Origin: an uncultured Acidimicrobiaceae bacterium | GTDB lineage: Bacteria > Actinomycetota > Acidimicrobiia > Acidimicrobiales > RAAP-2 | NCBI GenBank assembly: GCA_937894805.1 | Contig: CALAYR010000143.1 | Coordinates: 1-22,461 of the forward strand | Length of the DNA stretch: 22,461 bases | Direction: 5' to 3' | Part shown: one piece after another, positions 1 to 8,125 of the stretch | Position numbering within the stretch: the stretch's first letter is position 1 | Layout of the letters: each line of letters starts with the position of its first letter | Position numbers and translations under genes: made by a program | Notes under the pieces: generated by a model | The model's database searches: none | What the model was told of the DNA's origin: nothing | Seen by the model: the letters and a program-made list of their open reading frames with translations, nothing else

Positions 1-3000
1 GACATCACTGAGGTTCCGCCATCGCCCCAGTAGGTGCCTTGGAGAAGTGGGGAGGTCATACGCCATTGCGACATAGCCAGCGACGCGTTCGTCACCCAGA
101 CCGTCACCATGTAGTTCGGGGGTAAGTCACTGACAGAAATACTTGAGCCATCCGCGGAGAGATCAGCGACGGTCGTGCTCTCGTTGTTAAGGGCTGGTCC
201 CGTCAACGTGGGCACCGTAACGATGGGGTCGTACGTTGATGTTGCTCCCAAATCTGTTGAGGCTCCATCGCCAGCGGCGTTCGTTGCCCGGACCGAGAGG
301 TTGTAACTCACACCCGGGCTGAGACCACCCACGACACAGGTGTACATGCCCGAGTCTTGATTGGTCATGCCGACCTGGTTCGTCACGCAGCTGTGGGCGT
401 CACCCTCGGGGCCCGTCGCCGTAACGCGGTACGACGTAATAGCGCCACCGAAACCCTGATACGCCGACGGAGACCAGTCGGCCCGAATCCACGTTGCGCC
501 GAATGTATAGACGTAGGCACTGCGGGGCACGGAAGGTTCGTTGCTCTGCGGCATGGCCGAAACACCCGAAGAGGAGAATCGGTGGGGCCAGCTATCAAAG
601 TCGATTGGTGCCGCCTGGCCGAACAGGCCACCGACGTAGAGCGGATAGTAGCCGGGGGTTTCAACGAAGGTCGGACCAGTCGCGTTGCTGTAGGTGCTGT
701 AGTTGTCGCCACACCATTCGTTACCGATGTAGATGGTGCCCGTGCTGTCGGTCGTAAGCCAGTAGGGATTACAGAGATCCATAGCCTTCCACGACGCCTC
801 GTACCATGCACCATCGACGCCATCAAAAATATTGTCCGTGAGCGCTGCAAGATCGTCACGGCAGTTGTCGGAGATCCAGATAGTTCCGTCTCGATCAATC
901 GTGACGCCATTAATGCAGTTTGAGCCGTCGATGTACTTCACATACCACTGGGCCGTGCCGTAGTCGTAGACGTGCAGCGAGTTGTCATCGGTGGCGAAGA
1001 CCAACTGACCATTCGGACCAATCGCGAACTGGTAGCCACTACCCCAGGTGTTCCACCCGATGTACGTGTAGTTGCCGAAGTTATCGAAGTAGTACATGTC
1101 GCCGCAGTTGTTTTGAATGTAGACACCGCCGTTTGGTCCGGCCACCATGAACTGCACCGCGCAGTCCCAACCCTCAGTCACGCCGGAGTTAGCCCGAGAG
1201 AACAGGTCTTGGGTCGTGGCGTCCGAACTAATAAAGCCATCCCAGTTGTCATACGCCAACCAACCAGAACCCCATTCGATAATGGCCTGCGGGTTACGCA
1301 GTGTCGGCAGTACTGAACTGTTGGACTCTCCCGCCACATTGGTCGCCGTAACGCTGAAGCCGTACGACGTGAAGTTCGTTAAACCAGTAATGGTGCAGGA
1401 GAACTCTTCACTGGACACAGAACACGACCCGGTGAAGTCGCCAGTCTGGTCGAAGGCGTACGCGGTGTAGGTCAAAATGGCCGATCCGCCATCACTAACC
1501 GGAGCGTTCCACGAAATCGTGACTTGGCTCACCCCGGGAGTTGCCGTTACCTGTTGCGGTGCGTCGGGGGTGGTGAAGGGCGTTGCGGTGATCGCCGTTG
1601 AGGCCGCTGAATCGCCGGAGTCGTTGGTGGCCACCACGGTGACGGTGTACTCAACACCATTGGTGAGCCCGGAAATCGAGCAAATCGTCCACATCGACGT
1701 GATGCCGGGACCGGCGAGACAGGTGTAGCTGTTACCACTGCCGTCGGTAGCGGTAGCGAGGAAGCTCGTCACGGCCGAACCACCATCACTCTGCGGCCAG
1801 GACCACGAAACTTCGAGCGTGGCGTTGCCAACGCTCACCGTGACGTTCGTCGGTGCGTCGGGAGCCGAAACGGGTGGGGTCGGGGTCGCCGTGAGAGCGG
1901 AGGAATTCAGAGAGTCACCAGCGTTGTTCGTGGCCACAATGGTGATGGAGTAGGTGACACCATTCGTGAGACCCTGAATGATGCAACTCGTGCCGTTCGT
2001 CACGCATGTAAAGAGTCCGCCATCGCCGTCATCGGCTGATGCGGTGTAGCGGAAGATTGCGTCTCCGCCATCGGTCACCGGAGCAATCCAACTCACATCC
2101 AGCGTTCCGTCGCCCACCGTTACCGATGGAGACGAGGGTGACGCCGGCGTCGTGTACGGCGTAGCGGCGCGAGGGGTCGAATTTCCGGAGTCACCGGCTT
2201 CCGTAGTCGCTACCACCGTGATGATGTACGTGACGCCATTTGTTAAATCGGTGAGCACACAGCTCAACTTCGATGTCTGGCAAGTAACGATGCCGCCATC
2301 GAGGTCATCGGCCGTCACGGTGTAGCCCGTGATAGCGCTACCGCCACTCGACAACGGTGCGGAGAACGTAACGGTCAAGGTGCCATCACCCGGTGTCGCC
2401 GAAATATCAGTCGGTGCCCCGGGGTTGGTCTTGGGAATCGTTGATTGAGACGTCGAAGAGTCCGAGTCGCCCGTCGCGTTCGTCGCCACCACGGTGAAGC
2501 TGTAGGTCGTACCGTTCGTCAGACCGATGACAACACAGGTCGTGGTTGAGGTCGTGCACGTGAAGAGGCCGCCATCGCCATCATCGGCCATCACGGTGTA
2601 GTTCGTTATCTCGGTACCACCCACAAAACGAGGAGCAGTCCACGAAACCGTGGCACTTCCATTTCCGGGGGTCACGGCGAGATCGGTTGGTGCACCGGGC
2701 ACCGAACCAGGGGTGCCGCTCACCGGCGATGACGAAGTTGAGTCGCCCACGCCATTGGTCGCGATCACGGTCACCGAATAGGTCACGCCATCAGTTAGAC
2801 CTGAAATCGTGCAGGTCAGTGCCGAGGTGTTGCAGGTAAAGAGGCCACCCTCGCCATCGTCGGCCGTCACGGTGTAGCCGGTGATAGCACCACCACCATC
2901 GCTACTGGGCGTGAGCCACGCCACCGTCAAGCTCTCAGGAGCACCCGAGACGGTCACGTCGAGAGGGGCACCGGGAGCGTTGTAGCCCGTGAGCACTGGT

Positions 3001-3974
3001 TCACTCGTGGTCGACGCGACGGAGTAGCCGATGGCGTTGTGGGCCAAGACGCGCACCACGTAGGTAGTTGCAGGGGAGAGTCCGATGATTTCACAGGACT
3101 CGGTGACAACTCGGCAGTGCGCCACGGGAGCCCCACTGCTCTCCAAGTAGGCCGTGGCGATATAGCTATCGATTGCGAGTCCACCGTTTGAGGCTGGTGC
3201 GTCCCAGCTCACCCCGATGGAGTCTGGAGAGGGTGCGACATCGATGTTGGCAGGAGCGTCGGGGCGATCAACAATGGTGAGTGATGCCGAGGGCGATGAG
3301 GCGGGTGACGTGCCCACCGCGTTGGTTGCCGTCACCGTAAACGTGTAGGTGGTTCCAGCGGTGAGCTCTGCGATAACACAGGTGGTGGTGGCCGATTGAC
3401 AGGTCATGCCACCGGGAGTTGCGGTGACGGTGTAACTCGTTACGGGATTAGAAAGACCCGTGACGGGAACCCACGTCACTCGGGCGTGGAGACCGAAGGC
3501 CATTGCGCTCACCGAGCGCGGGGCGAAAGGCCGTGAGGCCACCGGGGTCACGGTTCGAGTCACCGATGGTGCGGAACTGCCGAGGTTGTTTACGGCCACG
3601 ACCGTGGCCGAGTACACCGTTCCGTTAGTGAGACCACGGACCGCACAGACCGTTGCAACGGTTACGCAGCTGGCGTTGTTGGGTCGCACCATCACGACGT
3701 ACCGCGTGGCGCCATCTGTTCCGGTCCACGAGAAGGCCGCCTGCTGATCGCCCGCGGTGGCCACAAAGTTCGTCGGGGTGGTTGGAATCGAACTGGCCCC
3801 GAGTGCGTGACGCACGGGGAGTTTGGTGTGATGCACGGGAAGTTTGGCGTGGTGCCCACGGGCCATGGCGGCGTGCTTGCGATGCTTCAAACTGGCGTTC
3901 GCTGGAGCGGCCGATGACAGAACCAGGGCGGAGAGAACTGAAGCCGTGACAACTCGACGAAGAAGGTTGGTCAT
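1..3974 (-). CDS. Secreted multi-FN3 surface protein with embedded NHL-like repeats (3' end beyond window)
   Basis: The frame reads without a stop for 1324 codons, from the ATG at 3974 to the window edge, so the C-terminus is missing. Residues 1-27 form a signal peptide (RR near the start, hydrophobic core, likely cleavage after ANA). A His/Lys-rich stretch with a repeated KLPV(H/R)H unit follows at about 37-58. Nine tandem fibronectin-III-like domains span about 63-894, each with a variant of the GLTNGTxYxFTVxATN signature. A Trp/Tyr/Gly-rich region with NHL/Vgb-like units lies at 895-1135, a tenth FN3 domain at about 1146-1240, then an unassigned segment. Every FN3 domain has one Cys pair just before the signature. 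The start overlaps the stop of the upstream gene (TAATG), so translation is probably coupled. Such FN3 arrays usually serve as spacers or adhesive modules in exported proteins. Ligand and anchoring are unknown. Confidence 0.88.
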   Translation of the reverse strand, partial: MTNLLRRVVTASVLSALVLSSAAPANASLKHRKHAAMARGHHAKLPVHHTKLPVRHALGASSIPTTPTNFVATAGDQQAAFSWTGTDGATRYVVMVRPNNASCVTVATVCAVRGLTNGTVYSATVVAVNNLGSSAPSVTRTVTPVASRPFAPRSVSAMAFGLHARVTWVPVTGLSNPVTSYTVTATPGGMTCQSATTTCVIAELTAGTTYTFTVTATNAVGTSPASSPSASLTIVDRPDAPANIDVAPSPDSIGVSWDAPASNGGLAIDSYIATAYLESSGAPVAHCRVVTESCEIIGLSPATTYVVRVLAHNAIGYSVASTTSEPVLTGYNAPGAPLDVTVSGAPESLTVAWLTPSSDGGGAITGYTVTADDGEGGLFTCNTSALTCTISGLTDGVTYSVTVIATNGVGDSTSSSPVSGTPGSVPGAPTDLAVTPGNGSATVSWTAPRFVGGTEITNYTVMADDGDGGLFTCTTSTTTCVVIGLTNGTTYSFTVVATNATGDSDSSTSQSTIPKTNPGAPTDISATPGDGTLTVTFSAPLSSGGSAITGYTVTADDLDGGIVTCQTSKLSCVLTDLTNGVTYIITVVATTEAGDSGNSTPRAATPYTTPASPSSPSVTVGDGTLDVSWIAPVTDGGDAIFRYTASADDGDGGLFTCVTNGTSCIIQGLTNGVTYSITIVATNNAGDSLNSSALTATPTPPVSAPDAPTNVTVSVGNATLEVSWSWPQSDGGSAVTSFLATATDGSGNSYTCLAGPGITSMWTICSISGLTNGVEYTVTVVATNDSGDSAASTAITATPFTTPDAPQQVTATPGVSQVTISWNAPVSDGGSAILTYTAYAFDQTGDFTGSCSVSSEEFSCTITGLTNFTSYGFSVTATNVAGESNSSVLPTLRNPQAIIEWGSGWLAYDNWDGFISSDATTQDLFSRANSGVTEGWDCAVQFMVAGPNGGVYIQNNCGDMYYFDNFGNYTYIGWNTWGSGYQFAIGPNGQLVFATDDNSLHVYDYGTAQWYVKYIDGSNCINGVTIDRDGTIWISDNCRDDLAALTDNIFDGVDGAWYEASWKAMDLCNPYWLTTDSTGTIYIGNEWCGDNYSTYSNATGPTFVETPGYYPLYVGGLFGQAAPIDFDSWPHRFSSSGVSAMPQSNEPSVPRSAYVYTFGATWIRADWSPSAYQGFGGAITSYRVTATGPEGDAHSCVTNQVGMTNQDSGMYTCVVGGLSPGVSYNLSVRATNAAGDGASTDLGATSTYDPIVTVPTLTGPALNNESTTVADLSADGSSISVSDLPPNYMVTVWVTNASLAMSQWRMTSPLLQGTYWGDGGTSVM
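570..1292 (-). other. NHL/Vgb-like (beta-propeller-type) region inside the FN3 protein
   Basis: Four spaced short units resemble NHL or streptogramin-lyase-type propeller strands: GPNGGVYIQNNC, GPNGQLVFATDD, DRDGTIWISDNC and DSTGTIYIGNEWC. The surroundings are rich in Trp, Tyr and Asn and contain several Cys. Four units are fewer than a normal closed propeller needs, so either other blades are too diverged to see or the fold differs. Assignment rests on the repeated (D/G)xxGxxYI pattern only. Confidence 0.5.
1293..3788 (-). repeat. Array of nine tandem FN3-like domain repeats (protein-level)
   Basis: About 92 residues per unit. Recurrent elements are PGAPT near the start, W-x-AP-x(2)-DGG in the middle, a Cys pair, and G-L-T-N-G-x-x-Y ending in VATN-x-x-GDS. 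Units 4-7 are the most alike and share DDGDGGLFTC-like text. Unit 1 is the most diverged. The DNA copies have drifted, so this looks like old duplication rather than recent expansion. A tenth unit (about 255-539) is separated from the array by the NHL-like region. Confidence 0.85.
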
Positions 3975-6900
3975 TAGATCAACCGTCCCGTCAACTGGAG
4001 TGCCGTTATGACGACCACGACCACACCCGCCAGACGGGTCGTCCACGTCACGGGGAAGTCTTCACCGTCGAGGGCCGAGACCATCGCGTAGAGCAGTCCA
4101 ACTACACCGAGCAAGAGCAAGAGACCGGCGACTTGCCAGAAACCATCGGTGGTGATCTGACCCATCAAACGACCACCGAGCGTACCGATGGTCGCCATCA
4201 CCAAGATGTTCGCAACGCCGCGAGGCACGAGGCGATACAGCGCCTTGGGCAATTGTCCCGAAATCTTCGGCGCCACGAATCCCTGGGCCATTTGCAGTCC
4301 AATCAGAACGAGCAGGACCCAGCTCCAGCCCAAGAAGGCGTGGAGGAGAAGAGCCGTGAAGACCTGTCGAAGGATCTGGGAAGTGGTTGAGGCCCACGTG
4401 GCCTGGCTGGGCTTGTGGTCCGGCGAGACCTCGGCGAGACGACGAGGGAAGTGGATAATGGCCACCGTGGAGATGGCGTAACGAGCAAAGAGCGCCAAAC
4501 CGACGGCGACACCGATAAAGAGGGCGTGCTTGGTTATCGGTAGATCCAAACCGGCCGCCGAGGCCGAGGCGCCAATTAGCTGGGTCGCGAGGAAGCCACC
4601 GAAGAGTGGACCAACGACCATGTCGCCGGCCCGCTTCCATCGATCTTGGAAACTCGCAAAGGAGTCTCGGATAAGCGGACGCACACCCTTGACGATGATC
4701 GCCGTACCGAAGAGGAGGGCCGCGGTTAAGGAGAAGGAGACGGCCATGCTGAGCGAGAAGATGTGGCCCGTCGCGATCGCACCGATCAGAATTGTGGCGG
4801 TCGCCGCGAGCCCACTCCATCCGTCGAGGGCGCCCAGCACCATTAGTACCGCGAACGTTACGTAGTTACCCGGAACGGGGTAACCGTGACTCTCAATGAC
4901 GTTGAAAATTCCAAAAATGACCGCGAAGATTGGCAGCACTGCCGAGAGCGAGCCGAACATCGCTCGAAGGTAGGAACCATCCGAAATCGCCGACGCCATC
5001 ATTGGACTAACGGTGCCCACCTTGACTGGCGCCTGTGCACTGACTCGATCGATGATCTGTCGTCCGGGCGAGCGCCACAGTCGTGATTGATCACCCAATT
5101 TCTCTTCGTGGAGTTCGACTTCGTCAAAGGCCGCACCAATTTGCTGTGTCGACATTGGGCTGGACGATTCAGAGGATTCAGAGGAACGAGAGGAGCTTGA
5201 AGAACTCGAGGAACTCGATGAACCACCAGTTGGTCGCACACCGCCGGCGGGCGCGCCACCGGTCGGTACGCGAATCGAGCCGACTGAGCCGGCCACACTG
5301 GCCGCCACTGAAGCGGTCGCCGCCACGGTCGCCGCTACGGCCACCAGGTTGGTGACCTGCTTCATGGTTTCGGCCGGGTGATCGGTTGGGACGAGCGGTG
5401 GTGCCTGCAGGACATCGTTGGCGCTACCAGCCACCGTGGTGGTGGTCGTTGATACCGGCGGAGCGGCGATGTCGATGTAGGACTTAGCAAAAATGGTGGG
5501 GTCGGCCTGATCGATGGCCGTCACAATTATTTGCGATGTCGGTTCCAGTCGGGCTAACAGGTCGGCCGGCACCGGGGTGTTCGCCGAGACCGTGCCGTCG
5601 CCATTGGCCTTGGTCGTTGAGGTGAGGTAGGTGCCGTTGATGACGATCTTGTGAGACTGTCCGGCAAAGGACGCGGGAATTGGCGCCTGGATGGTGACCA
5701 CACCATTGGCGTCGGCCGTTGACGTTGTGATGACGATGGGCGTGGAGTGCAGCAGCGTTGAAACTGTCGTACCGGGAACGAAACCCGATGAGGTCAACGT
5801 GACCACGATGTAGTCACCGGCCCCGGGGAAATTGCCAAAGGGGTACGCAATGGAATTGCCGACCGAGAGATCCGATGGTGATGTGGCGGACGTCAGAGTC
5901 GCCGACTGCACCGTGGTGGCACCAGAAGAAGGAGAGAGGGAGGTCGCGAGCGTGGCGGCATTACCCGCTGACGGAATCGTAAAAGTACCGAGTGACTCTT
6001 GACCAGTTACCGCGATAGCTACGGCCGCACCGGCGGTGAAGCCACTACCGGTGGTCTGCACCATCGAGGCGGCCTTGGGATCAGCTGGTGGCTGCATCGT
6101 CATGGTGACGGTGCGGTTGGTGCCGAATTGGGGGCCACCCGCTTCGGGCGGCAAGCTCGTCGTCGACGGCAAAACGTCCACGGTGGTAACCACGGGGGCC
6201 ACGGTGTAGTTCGCCGATGAGGACCGCACCGTCGTGATGTAAGAACCAACGGCCGAGGGCGCAACGGCCGAGCACTGATTCGGCGTAGCGACTGGGCAGT
6301 AGGAAATGGTCGTCGTTAGTACGGACGGCGTGACGGAAACGACAACGGGGTGGCCGCCACCGTCGACAACAACCGAGACGGGCTGGACCTTGATGACGGC
6401 CGAGGCCGGCAGAACCGTGAAGGTTCGCACGACCGGGGTCGCTGCCTCGAAGGAGAGAGAACCGACCTGCGTGGCGGTCAGGGTGCACGTGCCAGCCTGG
6501 ACGAGTGAGAGTTGGTTGTTGGACCACAGGCATCCACCACTGGCACTGAGCAGTACTGGCAGACCCGACGAGGCCGTCGGGTTGGGACGAGGGGGACTCG
6601 TGCCGTACGCCACGTTGTTGATCGTGGGAAACGTAATGACCTGGGATTGGGCATTGACGCGTGAAATCGTCACGCCGGCGTCGGAGTCGCCTACGTCGTT
6701 GGTGGCCACGACGGCCACGGTGTAGTCGTCACCGGCCGGGATGTTCGAAATGGTGCAGGTGAAGACTGGAACGGTTAGTGAGAGTTGGTTGCAGGTGTCA
6801 CCATTAACCGTCGCGGTGTAGTTCGTAATGGGGCTGAAGCCATCCGACACTGGTGCGGTCCACGTCAAGGTGGCGTTCACGAGGCCACCAACCGGACTAC

Positions 6901-7966
6901 TCCACTGCACCCCCACGTTTCGTGGTGCCGAAGGAACGGTGGCCACCGGCGCAATCGTGACGACATCGAGTTTGCGCAGCGCCACGACATCCGAGGCCGT
7001 GCCACTGGTGGGATTCGAGGCCGAGATGCCGAAACGCAACGACGAAGGAACATTGGAGCCGTCGCTCGCCCAGGCCCAGTTGGGCAAGGCGATGTCGAGA
7101 ACGGTCCGCAGTCCTCGCCCGTCCGCCGCGTCGACGGCCACCGCCAACTCGGCGAGGTCCGAAGTGAAGCTCGGAGGCAAGATACTGACAAAGACTCGCT
7201 GCCAACCATCAGTTACATCCACCTGGTGCAGAGCTCCGAGCGTCGAAGTCTTGGTACTCAACGAACCGATCTGTTGCTCGGTCGACGAGACGAAGCAGTA
7301 CCCCGCGGTGCCCTTAGCGGCGCTGGTATCACGGGCCTTGACGACCACTTGATTGGGATTTGATGACCGTGACGACCAGGCGTTTGAGGGGCAGGCCTCG
7401 CCATTCGTGAGGGCCGAAGCACCCGAGGCGTCCAACGTAATTCCGAGAAATGCTCCGGGAATACCCGCGGTCGAGCTGCCGTAGCCACCCGCGCCATCGG
7501 CCGTGGGAATGGTGGGCGTGGCGCTGGAGGCATCCATGAGCCAGATCGTTCGTGCACCACCGCCGGCCCCGTAGGACTGGGTTTCAAACTGGGCGTACAG
7601 GGCCCGATTCGACGAGAAGGTCTGCTGCACCGCAATACCTGATGCATTGGGTCCTTCGGCCGAGGCGTCGGTCAGGAGTAACTGTCCACCCTCGCCGTCG
7701 TCGTAGGCGCCACTTGATGCGGAGCACTGTCCAGCTCCCTTGATAATTGTCGTAATACAGGGCAACAGGGCCGTGGAACTCTTGGCAACGAGCGCTGTCA
7801 GCGACGAAGGTAGGGCAGAACTATCGAAACTCTCACTGATGAGGGTGTCCACGCCCAGTCCAGAGGGGAGATTGGAAGCGTTGGAGGGCGAGATGAACAG
7901 CACGGAGGAGCAGGCGACAACGGCCAAGGCCGCACCTGCTCGTACCGTCCATCGAAATTGCTTCAC
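3974..7966 (-). CDS. Adhesin-like ectodomain fused to a polytopic membrane domain (1330 aa, unknown function)
   Basis: GTG start with a GGTGAAAG ribosome-binding site about 6 nt upstream. Residues 1-31 are a signal peptide (cleavage near SNA|S). Residues about 32-340 are a Gly/Ser-rich beta-sandwich-like region that may be lectin/LamG-like. An FN3 domain with a Cys pair lies at about 343-438, an Ig/MBG-like segment (ITFPTINNVAYG) at about 440-525, and a second Ig-like segment follows. At about 740-830 there is a GSGFxPG...LHSTPIVI...ADANG type domain common in actinobacterial surface proteins. A Thr-rich linker, an Ala-rich segment (about 880-905), a Ser tract (916-936) and a charged stretch lead into about 9-10 hydrophobic helices at 1004-1326. 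The C-terminal domain is not one I recognise. It could be a transporter-like, sensory or export module for the coupled FN3 protein; that is inference. It is the first gene of the operon. Confidence 0.85.
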   Translation of the reverse strand: MKQFRWTVRAGAALAVVACSSVLFISPSNASNLPSGLGVDTLISESFDSSALPSSLTALVAKSSTALLPCITTIIKGAGQCSASSGAYDDGEGGQLLLTDASAEGPNASGIAVQQTFSSNRALYAQFETQSYGAGGGARTIWLMDASSATPTIPTADGAGGYGSSTAGIPGAFLGITLDASGASALTNGEACPSNAWSSRSSNPNQVVVKARDTSAAKGTAGYCFVSSTEQQIGSLSTKTSTLGALHQVDVTDGWQRVFVSILPPSFTSDLAELAVAVDAADGRGLRTVLDIALPNWAWASDGSNVPSSLRFGISASNPTSGTASDVVALRKLDVVTIAPVATVPSAPRNVGVQWSSPVGGLVNATLTWTAPVSDGFSPITNYTATVNGDTCNQLSLTVPVFTCTISNIPAGDDYTVAVVATNDVGDSDAGVTISRVNAQSQVITFPTINNVAYGTSPPRPNPTASSGLPVLLSASGGCLWSNNQLSLVQAGTCTLTATQVGSLSFEAATPVVRTFTVLPASAVIKVQPVSVVVDGGGHPVVVSVTPSVLTTTISYCPVATPNQCSAVAPSAVGSYITTVRSSSANYTVAPVVTTVDVLPSTTSLPPEAGGPQFGTNRTVTMTMQPPADPKAASMVQTTGSGFTAGAAVAIAVTGQESLGTFTIPSAGNAATLATSLSPSSGATTVQSATLTSATSPSDLSVGNSIAYPFGNFPGAGDYIVVTLTSSGFVPGTTVSTLLHSTPIVITTSTADANGVVTIQAPIPASFAGQSHKIVINGTYLTSTTKANGDGTVSANTPVPADLLARLEPTSQIIVTAIDQADPTIFAKSYIDIAAPPVSTTTTTVAGSANDVLQAPPLVPTDHPAETMKQVTNLVAVAATVAATASVAASVAGSVGSIRVPTGGAPAGGVRPTGGSSSSSSSSSSSRSSESSESSSPMSTQQIGAAFDEVELHEEKLGDQSRLWRSPGRQIIDRVSAQAPVKVGTVSPMMASAISDGSYLRAMFGSLSAVLPIFAVIFGIFNVIESHGYPVPGNYVTFAVLMVLGALDGWSGLAATATILIGAIATGHIFSLSMAVSFSLTAALLFGTAIIVKGVRPLIRDSFASFQDRWKRAGDMVVGPLFGGFLATQLIGASASAAGLDLPITKHALFIGVAVGLALFARYAISTVAIIHFPRRLAEVSPDHKPSQATWASTTSQILRQVFTALLLHAFLGWSWVLLVLIGLQMAQGFVAPKISGQLPKALYRLVPRGVANILVMATIGTLGGRLMGQITTDGFWQVAGLLLLLGVVGLLYAMVSALDGEDFPVTWTTRLAGVVVVVITALQLTGRLI
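3989..4957 (-). other. C-terminal polytopic membrane domain, about 9-10 helices
   Basis: Approximate hydrophobic segments, in residues of the 1330-aa protein: 1005-1025, 1033-1056, 1052-1075 (may merge with its neighbour), 1072-1093, 1114-1136, 1147-1172, 1200-1223, 1249-1268, 1276-1298 and 1308-1326. Conserved-looking polar spots in the loops are DRWKRAGD, HFPRRL and LVPRGVAN. The protein ends four residues after the last helix. Segment boundaries were judged by eye. Confidence 0.7.
5159..5221 (-). repeat. Poly-serine linker (S11-R-SSESSESSS)
   Basis: Eleven consecutive Ser codons, then Arg and further Ser/Glu, at residues 916-936. They lie between the exported region and the membrane domain. 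All six serine codons occur in the run, so it is not a simple nucleotide slippage tract. A flexible linker is the likely role. Confidence 0.85.
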
Positions 7967-8005
7967 TTAATTACTTTCACCAAAAATAGAACGTAAGTCT
8001 AGAGC

Positions 8006-8037
8006 GGAGTAAGGCCCTTATTTCAGGGCACTACTCC
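8006..8037 (-). promoter_or_regulatory. Leader hairpin upstream of the surface operon
   Basis: GGAGTA (8006-8011) pairs with TACTCC (8032-8037) and GCCCT (8014-8018) with AGGGC (8025-8029). A 2x2 internal loop separates the stems and a 6-nt loop caps them. The hairpin lies between the predicted promoter and the GTG at 7966. No T-run follows on the minus strand, so it is not a classic terminator for the gene ending at 8126. It may be a 5'-UTR regulatory structure. The plus-strand side is T-rich, so a weak terminator in that direction cannot be excluded. Confidence 0.5.
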
Positions 8038-8047
8038 TTCTTATCTT

Positions 8048-8076
8048 TGCCTAATACTCGCGAAAAGGGAAGTCAA
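8048..8076 (-). promoter_or_regulatory. Predicted promoter of the surface operon
   Basis: On the minus strand, TTGACT (8071-8076) and TAGGCA (8048-8053) are separated by exactly 17 nt. Transcription would start near 8041, giving a leader of about 75 nt that contains the hairpin at 8006-8037. The same layout (TTGACG-17-TAGACA) precedes the propeller gene at 12901, which supports the call. Confidence 0.5.
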
Positions 8077-8125
8077 TACCTCGTTGCGGGCGACCATCGA
8101 GCCCGTTACTGGAGAATGGGGCGAA

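Noticed and set aside
357..923. 188-codon plus-strand open frame over the FN3 gene
   Set aside because: Arg-rich, low-complexity translation with no domain, lying antisense to a frame with clear FN3 and NHL-like repeats. It is a shadow of biased codon use.
1293..3788. Repeated DNA that could suggest a CRISPR or satellite array
   Set aside because: Repeat unit is about 276 nt, diverged and in frame. It encodes FN3 domains with no spacer structure.
6785..7363. Plus-strand open frames antisense to the 1330-aa gene
   Set aside because: Compositional shadows with no ribosome-binding site or domain.
8006..8037. Leader hairpin as a cyclic-di-GMP or other known riboswitch
   Set aside because: The conserved core sequences of classes I can recall are missing. 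Only a simple two-part stem is visible.
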